The notes: generated from the sequence alone by a model not told the origin. A DNA stretch of 64,000 nucleotides from Bedellia somnulentella (GCA_963576735.1 OY755172.1:6324001-6388000); one strand, 5' to 3'. Shown: positions 23,501-38,500, numbered from the stretch's first letter. Numbers and translations: made by a program.

Positions 23501-26500
23501 ATATTTTTATATCTGTGCTCTCTTCATAATAAATTGTTTTTTATTCGTCAGGGCATGAGAATTGCAATGACTGAAGAAGAGTTCCTACCTCAACTAGAAT
23601 CTGCCAAGAGAGAATCATTGAAAGCTTTTGGTGATGAAAGTATGCTATTAGAACAATATATCACAGATCCGCGACATGTTGAAGTACAGGTAGACTAAGT
23701 ATATTTGTTTTAATTTATTTGAAAATATTGCTTTACCTTAAAACAAGCTCGATATACTTACTTTCGAAACGTGAATTATGTTAGAAACGGAATAGAAAAT
23801 TCTCAATATATTTCAGTTTGTCTATCTTTATTCTTAGAAAGCAATCAGATAGCGATAAAAAAAACTAAAGGACAAAGCAAATCCAATGTTTTGGATCAAA
23901 TTCAACAATAGAACTTTAGCCCAAAATGTATTTAACTTGGATACTTGTACACTGTAACAGATGCATTTTAAATCATTTGTCATTTTAGCTAAAACAATTT
24001 ATTTATTGTATATGCAGTTAGGCTTTTCTTTTAAAATTATGCTGATTATAAACATTTTCATTGGTTTTTTCAGGTTTTTGCTGACATGCACGGTAACGCT
24101 GTACACTTGTTTGAAAGAGATTGTTCTGTGCAGAGGAGACATCAGAAAGTTATTGAGGAAGCACCAGCGGTAAGAATTTATGTTATAATCTAGTTGCTAA
24201 ATCTTTAAATGAAGTTCTGTCATGCTGTCTATTTTGGTTTATTAGTATTGTGGTGGGCTGCATCTTCCGAATTAGAATATCCCTTTGCCTACCACTGGCA
24301 TGGGCCTCCTGTAGAGCGCGAGAGTTCGCAAGGTATGACATAGGTCTCCCGCTTGGTCACCTTGTTGGGGCTCTTTTTTCCTCTCTATTCGATTTAGCTT
24401 AGGTTTATGTTTCTTTTCAGTTGTCGTGAAACTAAAACACTTATATTTAGATTTAGTAACGGCCAATAATACTTACTTACTGTTACTTAAGTATGTTTAT
24501 TAAGATGCAGCAACAACATCTTTATGCTGGCATTTTTATTTTAAAGTGTTTTAAATATTTAGGCTATTCAACTATATTTGTTTTTTACCGTGAGTATTGT
24601 TGCTTAGTTATTTTATTTGTGTATCTTATACCAGCCGGGCATCTCAGGAGCAACTCGCCAAGAGCTGGGCGCGGCGGCGGGGCTCGCAGCCAAAGCTGTG
24701 GGGTACGTCGGCGCCGGCACCGTGGAGTTCATACTGCATAGGAGATCATATATTTCAACGATATCATGATTCTTATGTTTCTTTTCAGTTGTCGTGAAAC
24801 TAAAACACTTAAATTTAGATTTAGTAACGGCCAATAATACTTACTTACTGTTACTTAAGTATTTTTATTAAGATGTAGAAAACAACATCTTTGTTATGTT
24901 GTTATATTTATTTTGAAGTATTTCAAATACTTAGGCAATTTATATCCTTTGTTCTTAGTGTTGAATATTGTTTAGTTATTTTTCTCGTGTATCTTATACC
25001 AGCCGGGCATATCAGAAGCCACAAGACAAGAGCTGGGCGCGGCGGCGGTGCGCGCAGCCAAAGCTGTGGGCTACGTCGGCGCGGGTACCGTTGAGTTCAT
25101 ATTGCATCGGACTACTCACGCGTTCCACTTTATGGAGATGAACACCAGGCTTCAAGTCGAACATCCTATTTCGGAAATGATTACAGGTACTACAGAATTT
25201 ATTTATTTATTTATTCAAGGCACACCAACAGCATTATAACATAGATTGCATTAACATTCATTTTTATAGTATTGGTCAGTTATAATGCCAACAACAGTGC
25301 ACACAGCATTGACAATATTATAACTTAAGATATAACTAAAAATTTTATTAAAAACTATAATAAAATAAAACTAGAATAGACAATTAAAATTCCCAACATT
25401 AATAATAAATTACAAACAAAAAAATTAATAAAATTAATAAAATTATAAAAAATAAAGTGACAATACCGAAACATTTGAAAATTTGTATTTAATAAGAATT
25501 TAAATAATGAAATAATAATAATAATTGATTAATTAATTTCAGGCACCAATTGCCTACATTTTTTCTTAAAACTAACTACAGGATGTGTATGGAAATGTAA
25601 CGCTTCATTTTGATATTTAATGTGAATTGATTATCCAGCACCTGAAAATTTTGTGAAAAAGATGAGAACGAGTACAAATTTATTTGATGAAAATATTGTT
25701 TATCCATTAATATCATATTTACTACCTTGATACTTAAAAAAAGACAATGAATACCTAAATAAATTAGCAATAAATCACATCATGCAATAATCAGTCGCTT
25801 TACTAAATGTATACACAGCAACGTATTTCTAAGCAACCGTGATAGCTCAGTGGGTAGAACACTCGGTTATCGTGCAAACGACTAGAGTTCAAATCCTGGG
25901 TCGGGCCTACACTAATTTGTCTTTTCTAAAGACATATGTGTGGTTAATTTATCATGGTTGTTAACGGTGAGGGAAAACATCGTGAGGAAACCCACATGGC
26001 TGAGTTGTACTTAGTCATGTGACAGTAAAACGGCGATAGGCCTGCCCCCTATCACGTAAGTACACTGTCCATGCAAAACGTGGGTACTCTGAACACCAGG
26101 TGACAAAGTCACATGATGTTCAGAAGTATTAGTACCTCTGCCAACCCCTTCGGGGATATTCGGCGTGAACGTTTATGTTTATGTTATGTATGTATTTCTA
26201 AAATATTTTCTTTTGTAACCATAAAGTATGTTTTTACAAGATTTTCCCTCTTAACCAACCAAACTCTTAAATAACACGGAAAATCTTTGTTTATTTCAGG
26301 TACCGACTTAGTAGAATGGCAACTTCGAGTGGCAGCGGGTGAACCGTTACCATTAACACAAGAAGATATAATTCGCCGAGGCCACGCCGTTGAATGCCGT
26401 ATTTACGCTGAGGAACCTCGAGCCGGATTCTTGCCTAGGGCTGGTACTCTGCATCGGCTTACACAGCCTAAGCCTGATTCTACTGTCAGGGTAAGTGGAT

Positions 26501-29500
26501 AAATTTTCACTAAAGGCCACCTCTGTAGTTAAGTACGTCTAGGAGTAACCAAGAAAAAATTTAGGTCATTTTAAAATTAGTATAATGTATTCAGTTAATT
26601 TAGATAGTACAACATTCGATTACAAATACAAAATTGGCAACCGGGGCCTTATATAACATACATACATATACTCACGGCTAAAAATCCCTAGAAGAGGTAG
26701 CCAGAGCTAAGTAATCAAAAATCCTTAGCCACCGTTGGAAAGTTTAGTGGGGAAAAGATGGTAAAATAAAGGTTGTTGGTGATTGGTCTCCAACCGCATC
26801 GCCCAAAAATGCCTTAAAAGCCCCAATACCGTTAGTAGCCTCTTACGTGCACTCGCCGGAACAAATGGGGTAGTGCTACTCTAAGCCGACACTACACGGC
26901 AACGACACGGCCTTATATTGAAGTTCGTAAAAGAAATTATAATAATAAGAAGAGGAGATTTTGTTATACTTCAACTTGTTATATGGCATTTCTAGTAAGC
27001 AGTGTGAGTATAGGTAATTTATTGTAACAATTTTGTTTGAATTTGTTGATATAGTTGAGCGAAGACTAAACTAGTCACTGGCACTTCTGTGCACCATCAG
27101 ATATTTTCTAGTTCAACTCAAAAAGGCGAACACATCGATACCGTAATACCGCATTCTCACTGTATCAAAGAGATGCCGCCGTGGGGGAGTGAGTTTTGTG
27201 TGCGCAAGCGCTATTGCCAGATGTGCACACTAGAGCATGCTACTTTGTGTATAATTTCAACAACCTGACTATCCAAGTCAATGTTAGAAGATATAGTGTT
27301 GAAAGGAATGTCGTTGTAACTTATAACGACGTAAGTTTACCTTATATGAGCGTGTGAGTCTGCGAATACATGCTCAAAACCTATTGCTATTACAAGAGAC
27401 TAAAGGTCGCTATACTATAAATGTAATATTGCAGGTAGAAACTGGTGTTCGAGAAGGTGATGAAGTTTCCGTGCACTACGACCCGATGATCGCCAAACTG
27501 GTTGTGTGGGGTCGAGACCGCAATGAAGCGTTGGCTAAGACCAGAGCTAAACTGACGGAGTACCAGGTTTGTTACTTACAAAGCTAGATACAAATAGTCA
27601 TGGTTATAAATCCCAAAAAGATGTAGCAAGACCTTTAGAATAGAAATCTGAAACCCCTTTTGGAAGATGAGTAGGGAAAAGATACTTATTACTAAAGATA
27701 AACTAAAGATACTTACTTATACTCACGCCCATTATTCCCATTGGGGTAGGCAGAGACTATCGATCGCCACTTAGTACGATCTTGACAAACCTCTCTTGCT
27801 TCCCTTACATTCATTATTCTTCTCATACATGCTCTTTTATTCTTCTAACTTCGGACCCCCGCCTTTATAAGAACGTTTTCTATCTGGTCAAGAAACGTTT
27901 TACGAGGCCGTCCTCTGCTAACAATCCCATCCACATTGGCTCTATATATCTCTTTCGCTACTTTATTTTCATCCATCCTCTCTAAAAGATAGTAAAATAA
28001 AGGAATATTGGTACTAGATCTCCAGCCACATCGCCCAATCACTTAAAAATATAAAAAACCCAAAGTTGTTTCTTACGACAACCGCGTAAAGAAATTGGTC
28101 AATGTAATTTCAAGCCAGTAGACACTCGTGGCTATTTTAAAATAATTCTGTTTTATTACCATACATTCTACTATTGCTACTAAATTTTGAAAGTTGCAAA
28201 ATTATTTGGGATTCTTCTATGAGTAACAATTCATTAGTTATCATAGAGTGGGGTGTATATTTGTAGCTCCGATCAGACTATTATGATCATAGATTTATCT
28301 ACCTATATCCATATTAATTGTGAAGTGGAAATATTGGTTTGTGAGTTCCTTTGTCTGGAATGAATATGCTGCGAAACCACTCAACAGATTTATTGGTTGG
28401 GGCAGGAGTTTAAAAAAACACAAATACTTTAAAAACAACACTCGTTTGAAACCAAGGCAGTCCACTAGTAATAAATAAAACCAATTCAATTCTCAATATA
28501 TATTACATTTACAGGTAGCAGGTCTAGAGACTAACGTGAATTTCCTTCTCCGTTTGAGCGGCGCACGCGCATTTGTGGATGGCGATGTTCATACTTCATT
28601 CATTCCTGAACATGAGGCAGCTTTGTTCCCGGAGTCAGACACAGTGCTCGGGGATGAAAACGCTGTTTATATTGCCCTTGGATACGTAAGTTTTAAATTA
28701 TCATAGCAGTTATTAACTGATACGACACGATAGTCCAATGGATAGAACCTCCGCCCGTAAACAGATAAGCGTGAGTTAAATCCCAGGTCGGGCTTACACC
28801 AATTTGTCTTTTCTAAAGTCATATGTGTGGTTAATTTATCACGGTTGTTAACGGTGAGGGAAAACATCGTGAGGAAACAAACATGGCCGAGTTGTACTTA
28901 GCTATATGACAGTGAATTCGTACAAAAATGGCGTTAGGCCTGCCCTCTATCACGTGAGTACACTGTCTAAGCAAAACGTGGGTACTTTGAACACTAGGTG
29001 GCGCTGTCACGTGATTTTCAGAAGTATTGGTACCTCGGAAGGAACGTTTATGTTTATGTTGATTACCAGAGATTACCAGTTATTGTTGATTACCAGTTTT
29101 TTTCCAAGTACCGTTTCATTGTTAAAACTAAAATATCTAAGGCATTTGATGAATATCACAAAAGACTCCAGAATAACCTGACTAAATACCCTAAGGCATT
29201 CTGGACTATGATCAGGAATAAAAGGGCTGATATCAATAAATCTGCGTTGCAACGGGACGGGAAGGCAATGCCAGAAGCGGATTGTGCGCAAGCGTTTGCG
29301 GATTACTTTAGGTCGGTGTACAGTAATACGCGGCCATCTTTAGACGTGAGCGCAGCACAGGCGGAGGCGGCTGGCGGCGCGGCGGACGCGGGTGGCGGCG
29401 CGCGCGTGCACGTGCCGAGCCTGAGCGAGGCGCAGGTGTGTGCCACGCTGCGCCGCTTGCCCGCTAAGCTGTCCGCTGGTCCCGACGGCATCCCCCCCTT

Positions 29501-32500
29501 CCTAGCCAAGGACGCGAGTGTGGCTTTAGCTCCTCCCCTCTGCCACTTGTTCAACCTATGCCTGGCAGCTGGTGTATACCCCGATCGGTGGAAGCTATCT
29601 AGAGTCACACCAATACCTAAAGGGAGTAGCAATCAAGCGACTGAGGTAGACAAATTTAGGCCAGTTGCCATACTCTCTACCTTTCCCAAAGTTTTAGAAT
29701 CTGCCCTGCATGAGATTATCCTTAAGCAGATAGCACCCCATCTTTCTGATGCGCAACACGGATTTCGACCGGGACGCAGCACAAATACTAATTTGCTCGA
29801 TTTCGTATCGATGGTGACGCCACCAGTAGATGCCGGGCTCCAAGTCGATGTGACGTACTTCGATTACCGGAAGGCATTCGATGTCGTCAATAATGACGTG
29901 TTATTATCGAAGCTGGCAGGAGCAGGGTGTACTCCGCAGGTACTGCAGTTTTTCACAAGCTACCTTAAAGATAGGTGTCAGGTGGTAGATTACAATGGGC
30001 GGCTTTCAAACCCATACTTTACGCATTCAGGTGTAAGTCAGGGATCCACGTTAGGGCCCCTGGAATTTTTGATACTCATCAACGACTTGCCTAAAGTAGT
30101 TCAACTCTGAGAAATGCGAGGTGATGAGTTTCAGCCGCGCTAAAGCCCCGCTGCAGCACGAGTACCGCGTGGGCGCGGCGCCACTGGCGCGAGTCTCCGC
30201 CGTCAAGGACCTCGGAGTACACTTCAAAGCCGACCTCACGTTTCGCCACCACATCACTGTGGTGTGCAAACAGGCCTTTCAGAGACTCGGTTTCATTCTG
30301 CGAAGATGTCAGGCGTTCACCAATCCGCTAGCTATAAGGACACTGTATAATGCCTTGGTCAGGAGCAAATTGGAATGCAATGCGATAGTTTGGAGTCCCC
30401 ATGAGGAGAAATACAAACTAATGCTAGAACGCATGCAGAACAAATTTACCCGTTTTCTTTACCTTAAGTTGTACGGTGTATACCCACTGTACCCACTCAT
30501 GTACCCAACACTGTTTGTGCTGGGTATGGTTGGGTACAATAAACTTGAGGTAAGGAGAGATAAGACCCTAGTCCTGTACCTGACCAAAGTGTTTCGAGGT
30601 TTGGAGTGCAACGGGCGCGTGCTTGGCGCGCTCAGCCTCGTGGTCCCCGACATGTCGCGCAGCCGCCGGCGCCGCGCGCGCATGTTCGTGGAGCCGCGAG
30701 CGCGCACCGCGCTGCTACACAACTCGCCAATAGTGAGAGGGATTCGGCTACTTAACAGGGTGTCGGAGGAGGTAGATATCCTGGTTTGCCCCATGGTTGA
30801 ACTTGAGAGAGCTGTCCTTAAACTGTTATGTTGTTAGGAGTTTATACCTTGTTACTTTTTTATATAATTTAGAGTTGTTTATTTTTTTATTGATTTTATT
30901 AGTGCTTTTTTAATTCTATCCTTTACTTACATTTGTAGTCATTTTTTCTAATATTTAGTGTCACTGTTTGTGTTAGTAATAAGAATATTTAAGTATTGTC
31001 GCATTGGCTGCAAGCTGTAATGGCTGTACTTGTACATAAATAAATAAATAAATGTTTTATGTTATGAACTGATTCGTTGTATAGCGTAGTTATATAGTAT
31101 AAATAATAGCATTTTCTAAGATCATTATTTAAACTTACTAACTACTTAAAACTTAAATATAAATATTAAGCAGCAAATATTACGACTACATATTGTATAA
31201 TCATTAACATATATATTATGCATGTCTTATTAACATCATCCAAACAGATTATATGGCATTTGGAAACAACCCAAATTAATCAATTTTCACTGGGAGACCC
31301 TTAGGTCAATTATGAATTTAATTAAGTACTATTTCATTCCTTGTATAAAACAGAAATAATTTTATACTGACCTTACCATTAAAAGTTAGTTTGGGTGAAA
31401 TCGGTTTCTGTGATAAAACCGTCCATTGTCCATTGTAAAATCGAATACTTAGTAAATATTTATTTTATCATATCATAAAAGTTCACGCCGAATAACCCCG
31501 AAGCGGTTGGCAGAGGTACTAAAACATCTGAACATCACGTGACTTTGTCACATGGTGTTCATAGTACCCACATTTTGCATGGACAGTGTATTCACGTGAT
31601 AGGGGGCAGGCTTATCGCCGTTTTATATGAATACTCTTGTCACATGACTAAGTATAACTCAGCCATGTGGGTTTCCTCACGATGTTTTCCCTCACCGTTT
31701 ACAACCATGATAAATTAACCACACATATGTCTTTAGAAAAGACAAATTGGTGTAGGCCCGACCCGGGATTTGAACACAAGTCGTTTGGACGATAACCGGT
31801 GTTCGACCCATTGAGCTGTCACGGTTTATTTTATCAGTTGTGCAATAAATTAAGCTATAACGTTTTATTATCTTTATTACAAATATGTTTTTTTTTAGTT
31901 GATCAATGAACAACTGGCTACCAAAAGCAATGACAGTTGGAAAGGAATATCGGTGTCTGCAAGCTCTTGGCGACCTAACTACCAGGCGACTAGGACTGTA
32001 CCTTTGAAATACTTTGATTCAGGTAATCACAAGGATACTCTACACTAGGGATCGGCCCTGTGGTACTATATCTTTATAACGTTATGCAAATAATAATCAT
32101 ATCGCAACAGAAATATTCCATATGCCGTTTTCTCTTTCTAACCTTCCAAGCTTAACCTTTTGAAAAAGAGAGCAATACATGTTTCCTTCTTGTTGTTTAT
32201 GGCAAAATTTCGTCAAGACGTTTCGATTATGATAGCGCGTACCTAGATCGGCCAACTTAATTGCCATTTGATCTGTCAAGTTGCTTTGTAAACAAAAGTG
32301 TTGATTGCGTTTATTGTGTTTTGGACATTGATTTATCAAGTTTTAGACCAAAAAATTGCACAGGCAATATAAGTGCACAATGCCTTGTTGCTCTATTAAA
32401 GATTGTGGCGCCCGTAATAGCAGAAAATCAGCCTCAATTAACTTTGCACAAGTAAGTAATTATTTATTTTCTTTTCACTTCGGTCAAGTGTATTTTTTTG

Positions 32501-35500
32501 GTGTATTTCATGCTTCCTCGATGTGATCAGAGGAAACTACATGATCATTGTAATATTTTCGCCATAAAAGGCTTAGTTTTCATGATTTCTTCCAAAATTA
32601 TTTCCTCTCATTGTTTACCTAGTGATGTGAAACACTGATCGTTTAGTATTATCGATGTTTAAGTACTATCAGATTCGGTTTAAGTTGGTTGGTAGGTTAA
32701 CCTATTAAAAATCTAAATGCCTTCCAAAATGTAGGTAACATTATTTTTATAGTTTACACTTTTCTTCATATTTGTTACTTTGAGGTGGTTATTGATTACT
32801 AAAATTAAATAATTTCAGGTTTCCTACAAGTGAAGCACGAAGAAGAAAGTGGCTTGATGGTATTGGCTTTGAAAACATCAACCATCGGCATAAAAATTGG
32901 CATTGCATTTTAAAAAAATGGTATGGTTTATCATAAAAAAATCACGAATGTAAAGGTTTCATTCAGAACGTGTTATAACAAATTGACGTTATTTAAAAAT
33001 GAATAAATGTGACATTTTTAATTTAAATACGTTGTTTTTTTAGTATTTATATGTACGATCTTGCAATATAAGTCAAGCACAGCATCAATATTTTGTTGTA
33101 CGTGTACGACAACTGTGTAGTGTCGGCTTAGAATAGCACTACCCCATTTCTTCCGGTGGGTGTACGTAAGAGGCGACTTACTGACTTTTAACAGCGTTTT
33201 AAGGGAATTTCGGGCGATGCAGTTGGACACCCATCACCAACAACCTTTATTTTACCAACATCTCCCCACTCAACTTCCCAAAGGTGGCTGAGAAATTTGT
33301 CATTCCTTAGCTCTGGCTACCCCATCAAGGGATTTATAGCCGTAAGTAAGTATATGAAACGTGTACGACAACCGATTTAAAGTCATCCTTGAGCATATGA
33401 CACCCATTGATTAATCTCACTGAACCACTGATCGATGCTCTGCTTTTAACTTACCCCACGCCGAAAATCATAATAAATTATCGCTCGAAAATGTTCATGA
33501 GTTAAATCCATGGTGATGTGTGATCCATGGTGGCAAAACGAAGGTTTAAAACTGGTGTTAAAATATCTAGATATCAATCAAAAGGATTTGCCCACTGTTG
33601 AAATAAATTATTTCTACATAAACATGTTGGCAAATTTATCGATATTTTTCTATTCTGATTCTTGCATATACAACCCTAGGTCAGCCATTTTAAGTGCCAA
33701 TAGGCCACGCCCCCTGCTACGCTCTGAGAGTGTTTAGGGCCGATCCATAGTGTAGAGTATCCTTGGGTAATCATGGACAAACATCCATATATACATATTA
33801 TTTATACATTAACACCATAAGTCTTGTCTTTAAGCACATTATTTATTTTATTTATTTATATTAGCTGTGTTACCCCATTTCTTCCGGTGGGTTTACGTAA
33901 GACGCGACTAACGGTATTGGGGCTTTTAAGGGATTTTTGGGTGATGCGGTTAGAGACCCATCACCAACAACCTTTATTTTACCATCTTCTCCCCACTAAA
34001 CTTTCCAAAAGTGGCTGAGGAATTTTTATTCCTTAGCTCTGGCTACCCCATCTAGGGATTTATAGCCGTGAGTATATGTATGTATGTATTTATTTTATAC
34101 CAATGTGTCCTCGGAGGTCGTTTTCTGCTCGAATAAAGATATGATTTTAATATAAAAACGTGTTAAAGCTAGGGGAGATCTCTTCTTCGGGCCCTATGTC
34201 CCCGATGAGGGATAACAGGACTACATCATCTTCAAAATCTAGTATTATATAAAAATAAATATCTGCACTATTCTTTCATATTGTTTCACACTAAGCTATT
34301 GCATATAGAACATGTTTAATGACCAGTTTTTTCTTTATTAACAGACATAACAGTGACCGTACAAAACGTAGGCCCCAACAAATACAAGTGCCAAGTGAAC
34401 AAAGGCGAATGGCAAGAAGTAGAGGCGAGCGGTACTATCACAGCTAAGGGTCTCAAATTGACAACTAAATTGGGAGACAAGACTAAAACTGTATCAGTGT
34501 TGAGACACGAAAATGAAGTGCATCTGTATGATGAGGTGAGCAATAAAAAAAAATATGAACAATTTTCACAGAACAGCATAGGTAGAATTACGTTTGTGTG
34601 AGCGATTTTGTCTGGTTGGAAGTGAGATAGTAAAGATTTTGTATGAATAATCTGTTAGTTTTGTATGAATAATCTCTTCTCACGCATGCTAGTTCCAAAG
34701 TTAACTCTTATTTATTGATGGGATTCTACTTTCACATATATACGTATACTTACGGCTATAGGCCGTGTAGTGTCGGCTTAGAATAACACTACCCCATTTC
34801 TACCCGTGGGTGATCGTAAGAGGCGACTAAGGGTAAAGGGGATTTTTAAGTGATTTTTGGGCGATGTGGTTGGAGACCCGTCACCATTAACATTTATTAT
34901 TACCATCTTTTCCCCCATCAACTTCCAAAGGTGGCTGAGGAATTTCTGATTCCAAGGCTCAGGCTACCCCGTTGAGGGATTTATAGCCGTGAGTATATGT
35001 ATGTATGTATGTATGTTACGGCTATAAATCCCTATAAGAAGTAGCCACAGCTTTAAAATTAAATATTCCTCAGCCACTTTTAAAAGTAGATTGTGTAAAA
35101 GATGTTAAAGTATGATCCGATAACCACTTATAAAGTCCCACACTTTTAGACTTACAATTCTAAGAAACAATAATCTACCGGAAACTAATCTGCCTTAAAA
35201 GCTAGTCACCTATCCGGTAGACCACGGATGTCATAAATAAAATTGTATGTTTATAACGAACGACCTTGAAGTTGTGTTGAAGACCTTGATGGGAATCGAG
35301 ATGGACCGATGACTTGTGAGGAGGAGGTGTTTAGGAGACTGATGCATGAGAGCAGCTCAGTCTAGTGAGATCGGTCGTTGTCGAAATCAAGATATAAGGG
35401 AGCCCTATGTCCAGCAGTGGATATATTTTGTCTGCATGATGAACATTGAGTGCAGAACGAGATACTTATCTTAAAGATAATAAAAAAATACTAATATAAT

Positions 35501-38500
35501 ACAGCCATTTCTGCAATGCCAACTCTATAATGCGCATCATAAATACTAATTGAGGCTGTGGGAATAATATGAAAATATTTAGTGGAAAGTAATGTCAGAT
35601 GGCATAACGTGATTGTGGAATTTATTTAAATAAATTCATTTTGAATTATATATACATACATACATATACTCACGGCTATAAATCCCTTAACGGGGTAGCC
35701 AGAGCTTTGGAATAAAAAATTCCTCAGCCACTTTTGGAAATTGATTGGGGAAAAGGTGGTAATAATAAATATTTTTGGTGACTGGTCTCCAACCACATCG
35801 CCCAAAAATCACTTAATAAGCCCCTATACCCTTAGTCGCCTCTTACGATCACCCACGTGTAGAAATGGGGTGGTGTTATTCTAAGCCGGCACTACACGGT
35901 AACAAATAATGTCAGATTTTATATTGATTTCATAACATATTATAGGTAGGTAGGGCCGTGAAGTGCCGGCTTAGAATGTCACTTTCTACCCACGGTTGTC
36001 GTAGGAGGCGACTAAGGGTACGGGGCTTCCTTTGAGTGGATTTTGGGCGATGCGGTTGGAGTAAAGACCCATCACCAACGATACTTTATTTCTACCATCT
36101 ACTCTCCTATCAGCATCTAAATGTGGCTGAGGAGTTTTAGCTTTGCAGCTCTGGTTACCCCGTTTTGGGATTTATGGCCGTGAGTATTATGTATGTTCAT
36201 AACATAGGACAATAACTAACATAAGTATAATTCTTTAAAACAGTAAAATTTGCAATCACCGACCAGACCAAATAAGTAATTTCGATGAGCATAGGGCTCA
36301 CTTTTTGACGTCACAAACTATTCTAATACACTATAATTTTATTATTTCCATCAGAATGGCCAAACAGTAGCAAATCTGCCGACCCCGAAGTTCAAGGCCG
36401 CCGCTGTAGGAGACGCCAGCCTTTCTAAGAACAGTGCGTGCTCGCCTACCCCTGGAGTGCTTGAACGTATACTTGTTAGTAAAGGAGATAAGGTGGGTTA
36501 CACTGACTTATTTTATAATCGTATTTTGTGATTCGTAGCCGTATGGCAAAAAAGTTGTCTATTTCACAGTAATATATATACGAAACGATTGAAACAACGA
36601 TATCTGATAGGTAAACTGTAAGCCGCTTCAAAATCAATTTCATTTAATTTTGAAACAAAAAGTAGACAATCTAAATGAAAGAAAATTGTTTTGGCAAAGA
36701 TAGTCAAGTCACCATTTTGTGAGATATAGTTCATTTTATAAAGCTGCAAATGTATTTGTATTTCATGCATACACTATGAAAACCCAAGATATAATTTACA
36801 TGGTATATATAACTTCGCTTACCCATATTAGCTACAAAGAAACCCTTAACGGTTGAGTCTGACTCGCACTTGGGACATTATGAAAATAATATTCCCTTGT
36901 GTTAGTAAGATAAACTGATTACAGCTAAATGAATATTTTAATTTTTACTTTAGTTTCCTTTTCACAAGTTCCGGTTGTAAGGTAGCCGACGCCGGATCTT
37001 AAGTGATAATCAAACCCAAAGTAAATAAAACATGTACGTGTTTTTTTAATTTCTTTATCACTTATTGGTTTCAAATCAGGAAATAGTGGTAAAACTATTT
37101 TTCTGTTACCATAAAACTTTACCATTTGTTTATCAACGCAACCACAGAAAAACGATATAGCTTTGCCGTTAACTACGATTTAACTAACTGAATGAGAAAT
37201 TTTATTTATAATGAAATCTACTAAGCTGTACGCTGAAAGACCGGTTATCTTTGAAGGAGTATTCCTTTCAGCCGTGGTTGCGTATTAAGATATTAATCTA
37301 AAGTTCCATTACCCTTCTATTCTATTCAAACATACATGCATATACTCTCGGCTATAAATCTTTAGAATGAGTAATATTTTGGGGAGCAAATAGTGAAAAC
37401 AAAGCATCGTTAGTAGTGGGTATCTTAGAGCATCGCCCAACACTAATCTTGTCAACTTTATTTCAGACATTTCTTATGAAATGGATAAAGGTATGGAGGT
37501 TGATGCCATTTATACTGACTTCTCTAGTGCTTTTGACTTGGTGAACCACACATTACTCGTAAAAAAACTTAAATCACTTGGTATAAATAACCCGCTGTTA
37601 CAATGGTTCAAGTCGTATCTATCAAACAGATCTCAAATTGTTTCAGTGAATGGCTTTGACTCCAAACCCTATATCGCTAAATCAGGTGTTCCTCAAGGAT
37701 CCCACTTAGGCCCACTTCTATTTCTAATATTTATTAATGATTTAACAGCCGAAATAAAACATTGCAGCTTCTCTTTTTTTGCAGATGATTTAAAAATTTA
37801 CAAAACAGTTAACTCAATAATAGACGTAAATCTTATTCAGGATGATCTTAATAATATAAAAAAATGGTGTGACCGTAACAATATGTTAATTAACGCAAAT
37901 AAATGTTATTATATTAAATATACAAAAAAGAAATTACCGTTTCCATCTTCTTACACCATAGGAAATACAAAATTAGAACAAACAAATGAAATCAGAGATT
38001 TGGGTGTTATACTTGACAGTAAACTCAATTTCATTTCTCATTACGATCATATTGTCCAAAAATCTGCTCAAATGTTAGGGTTCTTAAAGAGAAATTCTAA
38101 AGATTTTCGTAATGCAGGCACAAAATTAATGCTATATAATGCGCTGGTCCGCAGCCAATTAGAATTCGCCAGTACCGCATGGAGCCCTCACTACTCTGTA
38201 CACTCTCAGCGGCTTGAAAGTATCCAAAGAGCATTTACCAGATACTTGGCATATACTTCCATAGGAATATCGCATAGAAACACCTATGACAATAGACTAT
38301 TTTTTTTAAAATGAATACATTACGTGACCGTCGCATTTTACAAGATTTATCATTTCTCCATAAAATTTTCTCAAATAAAATAAAGTGCAATCATCTTACC
38401 GAGAAAATTAAACTATCAGTCCCGTTTAATCACCCCAGAAAACATATACAAAACTTTTTCCAAACCACTTTTTCTAGAACTAATACTGGCTTGTACGCAC

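Noticed and set aside
24493..24797. Short overlapping open frames before Mccc1 exon 7
   Set aside because: They are the duplicated intron and decoy exon read in other frames.
25833..25912. Possible tRNA gene at the head of SINE-A
   Set aside because: Same head occurs on several dispersed copies with target duplications; the stems are imperfect, so it is a SINE promoter.
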